DNA from: Bacteroidota bacterium
Lineage (GTDB): Bacteria > Bacteroidota > Bacteroidia > Chitinophagales > Chitinophagaceae
Direction: 5' to 3'
DNA length: 64,000 nt
Assembly: GCA_016868585.1 (NCBI GenBank)
Contig: VGGR01000007.1
Location: forward strand, 1 to 64,000
Every line of letters starts with the position of its first letter. Position 1 is the first letter of the stretch. The notes beneath the pieces were generated by a model. It worked only from the letters and a program-made list of their open reading frames with translations. It was not told where the DNA came from and ran no database searches. Below are positions 9,414 to 18,520 of the stretch, one piece after another. The translations under genes and the position numbers were made by a program.

Positions 9414-10775
9414 ATGTATAGTGTAATTAGAACCTCATTCCTTTTTTCATCGATCTTGATGGTTTTCACCCTCTGTGCACAACCCAAGAAAGTAGTGGCA
9501 GATAAAATAGCGGCTGTGGTGGGCGATCGGATCATTCTGCAATCTGATATAAAGAACTCCGTAGCGGATATGGTACGCCGGGGCGAAAGTTTGCCTCCGA
9601 ATGCCGAATGCATGATCATGGAGCAGGCGGTGGTCTCCAAAGTAATGATGTTACAGGCTGAAAAGGATTCGTTGCCTGTTACCGACGAGGATGTGGAGGC
9701 AGATTTGGATAATCGCATTCGTACGTACATCAACCAGTTTGGCAGTCAAGAGGCAGTGGAAGAGATAGCGGGCAAAACCATTTATCAAATAAAGGATGAT
9801 GCGCGTGAGTCGGTGCGTGAGCAAAAACTGGCTGCCTCCATGCAACGTAAAATTGTGGAGCATGTACGCATCACACCGGTGGAGGTGAAGGCCTGGTTTG
9901 ATAAAATTCCAAAGGATAGTTTGCCTTTTTACGAATCTGAACTAGAAATAGGACAGATTGTAATTTATCCAAAAGCCTCGCGTGATCTGGAGCAATATAT
10001 AGTAGGGGAAATGAACAACTACCGCCGGCAGATCGAATTGAAACTGACCACCTTTGATCAATTAGCCAAGCGTGTTTCTGAAGATCCGGGAAGTAAGGAT
10101 CGCGGAGGTCAGTATCAACTAAATCGTAATGAAAAAACCTGGGACCCCGTATTTCTTTCTACCTCATTCCGATTAAAAGAGGGGGAGGTCTCTCCGCCTG
10201 TTAAATCAAAATTTGGATTTCATATTATCCAAATGGTCCAGCGTAATGGGGATGATGCTATTGTTCGACATATCCTTCGCATACCTCCTGTAACATTGGA
10301 TGAATTGGATCAGGCCAGGCGTAAACTGGATACCGTTCGTTCTAAAATTATTGCCGGAACACTTACTTTCAGCGGGGCAGCTACCAAGTATAGCGATGAG
10401 GAGTCAGCTAAATACACGGGCCCTTACTTGACCAATCGTGATGGTTCAACATTTGTAACTATCGATCAATTGGATAAAGATATGGTCAACTTGCTGGCAA
10501 AGTTGAAAACGGGCGATTACTCAATGCCCGCTGCCTACGAAAATGAACAAGGTAAAAAAGGTGTTCGTATTGTACATCTTAAATCTCGTTCAGTTCCGCA
10601 TCGGATGAACCTGCACGATGATTATAGCAAGATTGCACAATTTGCGCTGGACGAGAAAAAAGCTAAATTGATGGAGAAGTGGATCCTGGATAAATTGGAA
10701 ACCTATTACGTGAACATTGATCCGGCTACGGCCGAAGAGTGCCCCCAGTTGAAAAAATTCTCAGCTGATAATTGA
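9414..10775 (+). CDS. surA: SurA-like parvulin peptidyl-prolyl isomerase
   Basis: Signal peptide; FDQLAKRVSEDPGSKDRGGQ...FGFHIIQMV rotamase signature plus a second parvulin-like repeat. Confidence 0.85.
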   Translation: MYSVIRTSFLFSSILMVFTLCAQPKKVVADKIAAVVGDRIILQSDIKNSVADMVRRGESLPPNAECMIMEQAVVSKVMMLQAEKDSLPVTDEDVEADLDNRIRTYINQFGSQEAVEEIAGKTIYQIKDDARESVREQKLAASMQRKIVEHVRITPVEVKAWFDKIPKDSLPFYESELEIGQIVIYPKASRDLEQYIVGEMNNYRRQIELKLTTFDQLAKRVSEDPGSKDRGGQYQLNRNEKTWDPVFLSTSFRLKEGEVSPPVKSKFGFHIIQMVQRNGDDAIVRHILRIPPVTLDELDQARRKLDTVRSKIIAGTLTFSGAATKYSDEESAKYTGPYLTNRDGSTFVTIDQLDKDMVNLLAKLKTGDYSMPAAYENEQGKKGVRIVHLKSRSVPHRMNLHDDYSKIAQFALDEKKAKLMEKWILDKLETYYVNIDPATAEECPQLKKFSADN

Positions 10776-10781
10776 TCCTCT

Positions 10782-12629
10782 ATGAGTGACTCAATCAAAC
10801 ATGAATGCGGACTGGCTTTGATTCGTCTGCGTAAATCCTTTTCTTATTATCAGCAACAATACGGCACGTCTCTTTGGGGGTTGAATAAGTTGTACCTCCT
10901 TATGGAAAAGCAGCACAATCGCGGACAGGATGGTGCAGGTGTGGTAGCTGTGAAACTTCACACAGAGCCGGGGTATCCGTTCATGAATCGGATTCGTAGT
11001 AACGCCCCCCAGGCTATTGCTGATATTTTTCATCGCATAGGGGAGCAGATCAATGAATTTGAAAAATACAATCCAGGCGTGCGTAACCATCCTGGATTAT
11101 TAAAAGGGCATATTGATTTCATGGGAGAGATCTTGTTGGGTCATCTCCGGTATGGAACGCAGGGGAAAAATAAGTTGGAGTATTGTCATCCTTTTATCAA
11201 CCGGCACATTATGCCTGCAAGAAATTTGGCGCTGGCCGGAAACTTTAATATTATTAATGCAGAGGAATTATACGCACACATTGGAAAGCAACCAAAGGAG
11301 GATCTTCGTTCCAGTGATTTAGCTGCCTTGCTAGAACTGATCTACCAATTTCTAAATGAGGCGGATGAGAAAGCCCCAGATCAATTGGACATCAAATCGG
11401 TATTGCAGAAAACAATTCCTTTATTGGATGGTGGTTATAATGTAGGTGGTGTAACAGGGAATGGAATTGCATTTGTATTTCGTGATCCTCATGGCATTCG
11501 TCCTTCCTATTATTATATCAACGAGGAAGTAATAGTAGCGGCTTCAGAGCGTGCTGCCATTCGTACTACATTTAATGTTCCGGAGAATCAGGTTCAGGAG
11601 TTAATGCCAGGACAGGGGCTGATTGTGTATGAGGATGGGCGTGTGGCAATTGAACAACTGGTACCGCCTAAGGAAAGAAAGGCCTGTAGTTTTGAACGAA
11701 TATATTTTTCAAGAGGCAGTGACGAAAAAATTTATCGCGAACGTAACCAACTGGGCTTTAGATTGAGCGAGTCCGTATTGGAAGCTATCCAGCATGATTT
11801 GCGCAATACTATCTTTTCCTTTATCCCTAACACTGCTGAAACGGCTTTCTATGGCATGCTCAAAGGAATGGAGCAATACCTTAACCGCATTAAGATAGAA
11901 CGAATATTAAGTTGGGGTAAGGATTTTGATGAAGAGAAGTTGCGGGAGATGATTAACCGCACTATTCGTATCGAAAAGATTGCCATCAAGGATGTAAAAA
12001 TGCGTACGTTCATTACGGAGGATGTGAATCGAAATGAAATGGTACAGCACGTGTACGATATTACCTACGGTACCGTACGCCCGGATGAGGACACTTTGGT
12101 AGTCATTGATGATTCAATTGTACGTGGTACCACACTTAAGGAGAGTATTATTCGAATGTTGGGACGTTTGCGCCCCAAAAAGATCATTGTGGTTTCTTCT
12201 TCTCCACAGATCCGTTATCCGGATTGTTATGGAATTGATATGAGCAAGATGGGTGATTTTATTGCCTTTAACGCGGCGGTTTCTTTGTTGAAAGACGCAG
12301 GGCGAACTGCTTTTCTGCAAGAGTTGATGGATCATTGCCAAAGGATGGAAAAAGAAGGCAGGTTACAAGAGGAAAATGTAGTTCGACAACTCTATAAACA
12401 ATTCACTACTGAACAAATTGCCGCTAAAATTGCTTCGTTAATAACACCGCCTGAATTGAATATTCCGGTGGAAGTGATTTTCCAGCGTATTGAAGACCTG
12501 CACGCTTCTTGTCCTAACAATTTAGGGGATTGGTATTTTACAGGAAATTATCCAACTCCGGGAGGTAATCGGGTTGTCAACAAAGCCTTCATGAATTACA
12601 TGGAAGGGAAAAATGTCAGAGGGTATTAA
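10782..12629 (+). CDS. Long PurF-like amidophosphoribosyltransferase
   Basis: N-terminal HECGLALI (Ntn Cys), HNRGQDGAGV, PRPP loop VVIDDSIVRGTT; 615 aa. Confidence 0.85.
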   Translation: MSDSIKHECGLALIRLRKSFSYYQQQYGTSLWGLNKLYLLMEKQHNRGQDGAGVVAVKLHTEPGYPFMNRIRSNAPQAIADIFHRIGEQINEFEKYNPGVRNHPGLLKGHIDFMGEILLGHLRYGTQGKNKLEYCHPFINRHIMPARNLALAGNFNIINAEELYAHIGKQPKEDLRSSDLAALLELIYQFLNEADEKAPDQLDIKSVLQKTIPLLDGGYNVGGVTGNGIAFVFRDPHGIRPSYYYINEEVIVAASERAAIRTTFNVPENQVQELMPGQGLIVYEDGRVAIEQLVPPKERKACSFERIYFSRGSDEKIYRERNQLGFRLSESVLEAIQHDLRNTIFSFIPNTAETAFYGMLKGMEQYLNRIKIERILSWGKDFDEEKLREMINRTIRIEKIAIKDVKMRTFITEDVNRNEMVQHVYDITYGTVRPDEDTLVVIDDSIVRGTTLKESIIRMLGRLRPKKIIVVSSSPQIRYPDCYGIDMSKMGDFIAFNAAVSLLKDAGRTAFLQELMDHCQRMEKEGRLQEENVVRQLYKQFTTEQIAAKIASLITPPELNIPVEVIFQRIEDLHASCPNNLGDWYFTGNYPTPGGNRVVNKAFMNYMEGKNVRGY

Positions 12630-12644
12630 AGGGGGTGCCTTTAT

Positions 12645-13517
12645 TTATTTTTTACTTACCAGGTAAACGCCACTAAATATAAGCAAGGCAGCTACTGCCT
12701 TCTCAACACTGAATTGTTCTGGCAAGAACAAGGTTGCAATGATGGCAGCAAATACGGGTTGTGTATAGATATAACCTCCGGTGATACTTGCTCCCAGGTG
12801 TTTAAGTCCATAGGTAGTGAAGGAGTACGTAAGAAAAGTTCCAAAGAAAATAAGCACTCCCAATGACACTAGTTGAGAAAAAAGGGCTTGTTCCCAATTG
12901 ATGCGCACTACATCGGACCAACAAAAAGGAAGGATAAGTATAAATCCAAATGTAAATACCCAGCGAATCACATGTAAGGGTGGGTAACGTGTCATCAATG
13001 GTTTAGCCAAAATAAAATAGACGGCATAAGAAATGGCGTTTATCAGGATCAGGACATCACCTGTGATGGAAGAAATGCCACTGCCATCTTTTGATAGAAT
13101 TAATAATATGGCACCTGCCATTCCCAGTGTCAATCCGATCCCTTTAAACCAGGTAAAGGATTCCTGCAGCCAAAGTAGTGCAAACAACGTTATTAGCATG
13201 GGCGTGCTAAGCATTAATAAAGCTGCATGAATCGTTGAGGTGAGGGTAAGTCCCTTGATAAATAACATTTGATTGATAACCACACCCGTCAACGCACATC
13301 CTACAAAACGAGGGATATCTTTTTTATCAATCCCGGCATTTCTGCTTGAGAAAACCCACAGTATCCAAAATAATAATAAGGTGATCCCAACTCGAAAAAA
13401 GTTAACACCAAAGACACCGATCAGAGAAGGTGAAATATGTTTTACCAACCCTAGATTGACGGCAAAGAAAAGATTAGTGAGTAATACGGCAATATGTGCT
13501 TTTCGGGTTGCTGACAT
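12645..13517 (-). CDS. EamA/DMT family transporter
   Basis: About 10 TM segments, two EamA repeats; ATG 13517 preferred over TTG 13526. Confidence 0.85.
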   Translation of the reverse strand: MSATRKAHIAVLLTNLFFAVNLGLVKHISPSLIGVFGVNFFRVGITLLLFWILWVFSSRNAGIDKKDIPRFVGCALTGVVINQMLFIKGLTLTSTIHAALLMLSTPMLITLFALLWLQESFTWFKGIGLTLGMAGAILLILSKDGSGISSITGDVLILINAISYAVYFILAKPLMTRYPPLHVIRWVFTFGFILILPFCWSDVVRINWEQALFSQLVSLGVLIFFGTFLTYSFTTYGLKHLGASITGGYIYTQPVFAAIIATLFLPEQFSVEKAVAALLIFSGVYLVSKK

Positions 13518-13530
13518 GGTACGCAAATTA

Positions 13531-14667
13531 CTAGTTGTTTTTCCCTTGTATGGTTTTAAGCCAGGGACCTAAGGTTTGTTGCAAAGTAAGGGAAGGAGGC
13601 GTATAAGGGTGGTAAGAAAAATGTTCCGCCATCACTATGGCGTTTTTTATTGAAAAATGTTTTTGCGCTAATAGAGGAGCCCAACCTTTTTGTTGGCAAT
13701 AGCTAGCTAAATATTCTTGTTCGGGTTGTCCGGGGGTTGGAACACATACCAGCTTTTTTTGCAGTGGCAACAATTCCATCAACGATGTATATCCGCTCCT
13801 GCAAATAATTAGTGATGCTTTTTCAATTTCGGCCAACAAATCCTCGCTATTCAGGTGTTCATGTACACTACCGCTTGATTTACCATAGAGCAACCGGAGC
13901 AAATCGCCGGTGTCACCGGTACTTCCCTGAAAGATTTCCGGCCTGCCTTTTACCAAGGTAAACGAACCTGTATAGTTGGATAAGGAACGAACTATTAATG
14001 CTTCAAAGATCTCTCGCTGTGGTTCGGGCCCCGAGATTAATAAAAGTATATGTGTTGCAGGAGTGCCTGCACTAATACTACGATTGAATCGATTTAGTAT
14101 TCCTGTATATCGGATGGTAGTAGCTGGCAATTGTATGGGATTGGATAATTCTCCGGCTAAGGCCCAGTTACCCTTATGATCAGGCACCCATAGCTCATCA
14201 AATTTTTTGACTAATCGATACACAATCTGTTGTAACAATCGATCTACCCATATTCCTTGACCTGTTTTAATTAGCAACTGATGCGTGATCAATACGGAGG
14301 ATATGCCCGGGTGGTTCAACCCGTATCTGTTATCAGCAATGACCGCATTCAATTTCCATTGCGCTATTTGTGTTGCCAACCATTTTTTTTCGTCCCTGAT
14401 CTGTTTTAACAAGCTTGGCATTTGCCAGAGTAATAGCAGGAGGAGGAGAGCTTTGTTTTGTGAATAGCGCACCTCTGTTCCCGGAGTTTCAACAAAGGGG
14501 AGGTCAGGGAATTCTTGTTGCAACAACTTTCCTGACCTTCCATTGACCCCTATGATAACCTGGCAATTTTGCTCCAATAGCCAGTTGATGATGGGGATAC
14601 AGCGGGTAGCATGTCCCAATCCCCAGTTTAGAGGCGCTACCAGTACGCGAGGCCATGAAGAATTCAA
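13531..14667 (-). CDS. Glycosyltransferase (GT28/MurG-like fold), TTG start
   Basis: VLVAPLNWGLGHATRCIPI; C-terminal ICRSGYTSLMELLPLQKKLVCVPTPGQPEQEYLA. Confidence 0.8.
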   Translation of the reverse strand: MNSSWPRVLVAPLNWGLGHATRCIPIINWLLEQNCQVIIGVNGRSGKLLQQEFPDLPFVETPGTEVRYSQNKALLLLLLLWQMPSLLKQIRDEKKWLATQIAQWKLNAVIADNRYGLNHPGISSVLITHQLLIKTGQGIWVDRLLQQIVYRLVKKFDELWVPDHKGNWALAGELSNPIQLPATTIRYTGILNRFNRSISAGTPATHILLLISGPEPQREIFEALIVRSLSNYTGSFTLVKGRPEIFQGSTGDTGDLLRLLYGKSSGSVHEHLNSEDLLAEIEKASLIICRSGYTSLMELLPLQKKLVCVPTPGQPEQEYLASYCQQKGWAPLLAQKHFSIKNAIVMAEHFSYHPYTPPSLTLQQTLGPWLKTIQGKNN

Positions 14668-14733
14668 GAAATTTTATTTAGGATTGGGCAATAAATTGCT
14701 TGTAAAATAGTTTTTATTGAGGACTTTTAAGTT

Positions 14734-14859
14734 ATGAAGCAACTTGTTTTAGGAATCTGTCTGCTGGTTTTGTTGAGCTCACTGAGCGCATGTGCACGCA
14801 ACTACTATTCCAGCAAAGCCTCAAAAAATTGTGGTTGTCCCGGTCAACATGTTCGCTAA
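14734..14859 (+). CDS. 41-aa predicted lipoprotein MKQLVLGICLLVLLSSLSACARNYYSSKASKNCGCPGQHVR
   Basis: Signal peptide, lipobox LSAC, CGCP motif; below ORF-track cutoff. Confidence 0.65.
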   Translation: MKQLVLGICLLVLLSSLSACARNYYSSKASKNCGCPGQHVR

Positions 14860-14888
14860 GCCCTGACCAAACCATAAAAGTTAATTGC

Positions 14889-16145
14889 TTACCGAAGTTT
14901 TTCAATAGCCTGCTGCAATTTGCACAGGAACACAGGGATCTCTTCTTCTTTACATGTACCTACACTTAATCTGTACCAGGGAGAGTCAGTTCCGGTTCCA
15001 AATGCATAGAAGGGAACTAAGGCAAGACAGGCTTGATCCAACAAATACCTGGTAACGGCCGATTGGGAATCTAAGATTGTATTTTCTGCTGTTCGCTTTC
15101 CTTTTAAATCAATACGGACAGTGAGGTAAATTGCTGCTTCTGGTGCTATGGAGTCCACTGCTAAACCTGCCTCCTTCATTTTTTGAAATCCATTATGAAT
15201 GGAGCGTAATCTTTTCTCAATTTCTGCCTTAAATCCAATCAAGTAAGTATCGATGGCAGCGGTATTGGCTAAAAATCCTGTTAATGCTTTTTGCTCTGCC
15301 ATAGGTGCCCAAGCTCCGACATGGGAAAGAATCATTTTCATTTTTTGGATCAGGCCAGCGGGGCCCATTGACCAACCCACACGTACTCCGGTAGCGGCAA
15401 ACACCTTGCTGATGGCATCAATGAAAACGGTATACTCCTTCATGGCTGGGCAAATAGAAACGGGATCGTGATGCTGAATGGATCCGTAGGTCAGATGCCA
15501 GTACATCTGGTCATACATCACATATAGTTTTTTCTTCAGGGGGCCTCTACGTTTATTTTCCTCCAGCACTAACTCGCATATGGCCGCCAACTCTTCTTTT
15601 GTAAAAGTGGTACCCGTTGGATTCTGTGGTGAACACAACGCGAGTAAACTGGCATCTTGAATATGCGGCCGAATCATATCGGCCGTAGGCATAAAATTGG
15701 TATCGGCTGTGGTTTCAATCAATACGTGTTGGCCCTCTACAAAATGGGAGTAGTGATGATTATTCCAGGAAGGGGCTGCATAAATTATTTTATCGCCTTT
15801 ATCACATATGGCTCTGAACAAAGTGTAGATGAGCGGTCTTCCACCGGAAGCAATCAATATCTCGCTGGTGTTATAAGAGAGGCCTTGTTTTTGTTGGATG
15901 AAAGTAACCAGCTGTTCTCTTAGATCAAGATTTCCTTCAGCCGCAGGATAGTTGGTATGGTGTTGACGATAAGCTTCAATAATTCCTTGCTCCAATGCCG
16001 CAGGTATGGGAAAAATGGAGGGATCAAAATCACCGACGGTAAAATTATAAATATGAGTTCCTTGTTTGATCTTTTCTTTGATCTCAGCGCCTAGTCGGAC
16101 GATCTCGGAGCCAATAAGGGTCTCTGCTAGTTGGGAAAAAAGCAT
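14889..16145 (-). CDS. Class I/II pyridoxal-phosphate aminotransferase
   Basis: SPQNPTGTTFTKEEL, FIDAISKVFAATGVRVGW (PLP Lys). Confidence 0.9.
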   Translation of the reverse strand: MLFSQLAETLIGSEIVRLGAEIKEKIKQGTHIYNFTVGDFDPSIFPIPAALEQGIIEAYRQHHTNYPAAEGNLDLREQLVTFIQQKQGLSYNTSEILIASGGRPLIYTLFRAICDKGDKIIYAAPSWNNHHYSHFVEGQHVLIETTADTNFMPTADMIRPHIQDASLLALCSPQNPTGTTFTKEELAAICELVLEENKRRGPLKKKLYVMYDQMYWHLTYGSIQHHDPVSICPAMKEYTVFIDAISKVFAATGVRVGWSMGPAGLIQKMKMILSHVGAWAPMAEQKALTGFLANTAAIDTYLIGFKAEIEKRLRSIHNGFQKMKEAGLAVDSIAPEAAIYLTVRIDLKGKRTAENTILDSQSAVTRYLLDQACLALVPFYAFGTGTDSPWYRLSVGTCKEEEIPVFLCKLQQAIEKLR

Positions 16146-16237
16146 CGGTGTTTTTGCTGCTGCGAATGTAGCTTATTTCTTGGGCAGCTTGGGAGTAAAT
16201 TGAAATATTGTTTTGATCAAATGCCATACTGCGGGCT

Positions 16238-16245
16238 TAACTTTG
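16238..16245 (+). promoter_or_regulatory. -7 element TAACTTTG upstream of adk
   Basis: Exact TAnnTTTG; upstream TTTTG about 22 nt away. Confidence 0.5.
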
Positions 16246-16268
16246 CACTTGCTGCAAAACAACTGTTT

Positions 16269-16844
16269 ATGTTCAATTTAATATTGTTTGGGCCTCCGGG
16301 GAGCGGTAAAGGGACGCAATCTGATCGGTTGGGTGAAAAATATGGGCTCAAACACTTGTCAACAGGCAATTTGTTGCGACAAGAGATTAATGACAAAACT
16401 GAGTTGGGGCTTTCTGCCAAAAGCTATATTGACTCCGGGAAATTGGTGCCTGACCAAGTGGTAATTGGCATGGTCGATTCTTTTTTTGAACAACATAAGC
16501 AGGCCAGTGGATTTTTATTTGACGGATTCCCGCGCACGGCGGCACAAGCGGAGGCATTGGACAATTTATTGGCCAGCAAACAAACGTCTATTGCTACAGT
16601 TATTGCGTTGGATGTGAGTGAAGAAGAAGTGGTGAAGCGTTTGCTCAATCGTGGAAAATTGTCTGGCAGAAGCGATGATGCTGACGAAACTGTGATCCGG
16701 AAACGTTTTGCCGTTTATTTAGCAGAAACAAGTCCTGTGGCAGCGCACTATAAGAATGCAGGAAAATTTGAATTGATCCCGGGCGAAGGCACAGTTGATC
16801 AAATCTTTGAATCACTGTGTTTGATCATCGACGCTAAAATCTAA
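16269..16844 (+). CDS. adk: Adenylate kinase
   Basis: LFGPPGSGKGTQ, FDGFPRT, GRSDDADE. Confidence 0.97.
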   Translation: MFNLILFGPPGSGKGTQSDRLGEKYGLKHLSTGNLLRQEINDKTELGLSAKSYIDSGKLVPDQVVIGMVDSFFEQHKQASGFLFDGFPRTAAQAEALDNLLASKQTSIATVIALDVSEEEVVKRLLNRGKLSGRSDDADETVIRKRFAVYLAETSPVAAHYKNAGKFELIPGEGTVDQIFESLCLIIDAKI

Positions 16845-17752
16845 TTATTACCGGCCCTGTTCAAGATCTCCAGCTCTTCTTCATTGAGCGAACCCATTCC
16901 TTTTGCATTGATCTTATCAAGAATGATATCAATACGATCCTCTGATAAATGCGGTGTTCTCTTAAAAAGTCTTCGTGTTGCTTTATAAAATAACTGTTCT
17001 TTTAAAGGAAGTCTAATTTTTTTAGGACTATTAGGATTGAAAAGTTGACCGGCCCAATCAAATAAGCTACTCATCCAGGCACTGGTATCAATTCCACGGC
17101 CAATTAAACGCATAAAAATAAATCCTGTCAACCCTCCTGCCAGGAGTGGTAAATAGCTTAGCGGTTGATCCAAAGGTCGAGTAGTCAGAGTAATAAGGAT
17201 GTATAAACTACTCAATGCCCATAATGGGAACCCACCCAACAGGCTTGGCATTATTCTATACTCAGGTGTAAGTAGCGTCGTTGCCACTGCAATGGCCATA
17301 ACTGCGGCCGTAGATCCCATATCACTACTGGTGCTACCCACAGACGGAAAAAACAGTGATGCTACTACATAAGTGAGACCACCCGCCCAAGCTCCATAGA
17401 GATATAGTGGAATGATTTTTCGATTGCCACTGAGGTCTTGAAAAATAAAACCAAAGGCCCAAAGCCAGAGCATATTGCCTATGACCATCCAAATACCCAG
17501 ATTAGCAAATGGAAATGTAAAAAGGGTCCACCAGTGCGTAAGGATCTCTCCGGCGGAAGAGGGTAGTAAAAACCAGGGAAGAATAGAAGTACGAAAGGTT
17601 GCTTCCAATACAGCTCTGTCCTGATAAAAGAAAAAGAGATAGGCTTTACATAAGGAAAGTGTTATAAATACAATCAGATTGGCTGCTACCAGCTTAATCA
17701 ATGCGTTGCTGGCATCTCCCAACGTTAATCTTCGGCTAGAGGAGTAGTTCAT
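16841..17752 (-). CDS. Rhomboid-fold protein, predicted catalytically inactive
   Basis: Rhomboid TM pattern and NMLWLWAFG, but GASG replaced by GSTA and catalytic His replaced (LLAGGLTG); C-terminal IILDKINAKGMGSLNEEELEIL. Confidence 0.8.
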   Translation of the reverse strand: MNYSSSRRLTLGDASNALIKLVAANLIVFITLSLCKAYLFFFYQDRAVLEATFRTSILPWFLLPSSAGEILTHWWTLFTFPFANLGIWMVIGNMLWLWAFGFIFQDLSGNRKIIPLYLYGAWAGGLTYVVASLFFPSVGSTSSDMGSTAAVMAIAVATTLLTPEYRIMPSLLGGFPLWALSSLYILITLTTRPLDQPLSYLPLLAGGLTGFIFMRLIGRGIDTSAWMSSLFDWAGQLFNPNSPKKIRLPLKEQLFYKATRRLFKRTPHLSEDRIDIILDKINAKGMGSLNEEELEILNRAGNN

Positions 17753-17756
17753 ACTA

Positions 17757-18497
17757 TCAATACAACGAACGGCGATTAGTTTTGTTCCAATAATACACAA
17801 TCAAAAATCCGGTAATAGCACCACCCAGGTGAGCAAAATGAGCAATATTATCTCCGGGTATGGAAGTAACACCTCCGAACAGATCAATGGCTGCTAAACC
17901 CAACATGGCCCATTTGGCTTTAACGGGAAAAGGGATGAACATGATAAATAATTCAGTGTTGGGGAATACGAAGGCAAAAGCTGCCATCACACCCATCACA
18001 GCCCCACTGGCGCCCAAGGCGGGCGAGATGGCGCCAATATTATCTTGAATTGCCTTATAATTATTAGCTTGAAAAAAAGAAAGTAATTCCTCGCAACGAA
18101 CATACTGCATACCCAAGTGTAGTGCTGCTGCTCCTAATCCACATGCCAGATAGAAAAATAAAAAACGCTCTCCTCCCCAAACATTCTCCAACACACGTCC
18201 AAACATCCAAAGAGTAAACATATTGAAGAGAATATGAAAAAAAGTACTGGGCGAATGCGAAAACATGTGTGTTACAATTTGATAGGGCTTGAACTGCTGC
18301 CCAGCTTCCGGGGCGCCTGATTCCACTAATAGTTTATGCAGCTGATCTGGCATGATTGGCCAGAGCATAAACCACTCAGTAATCGAAAAGCGATTTGCCA
18401 ATGTTAATTGTGCAATAAAAACCAGGGCATTGATGATGATCAGGTTTTTTACGATCGGGGGAAACCCATTGGGCCTCGTGAATCGAAAGTCACTCAT
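17757..18497 (-). CDS. Rhomboid family intramembrane serine protease
   Basis: HILFNMFTLWMFG, GASGAVMG, AHLGGAITG. Confidence 0.93.
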   Translation of the reverse strand: MSDFRFTRPNGFPPIVKNLIIINALVFIAQLTLANRFSITEWFMLWPIMPDQLHKLLVESGAPEAGQQFKPYQIVTHMFSHSPSTFFHILFNMFTLWMFGRVLENVWGGERFLFFYLACGLGAAALHLGMQYVRCEELLSFFQANNYKAIQDNIGAISPALGASGAVMGVMAAFAFVFPNTELFIMFIPFPVKAKWAMLGLAAIDLFGGVTSIPGDNIAHFAHLGGAITGFLIVYYWNKTNRRSLY

Positions 18498-18501
18498 GGT
18501 G

Positions 18502-18509
18502 CAAAAGTA
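18502..18509 (-). promoter_or_regulatory. -7 element TACTTTTG, 4 nt from rhomboid ATG
   Basis: Exact TAnnTTTG. Confidence 0.55.
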
Positions 18510-18520
18510 CGCGAATAGCG

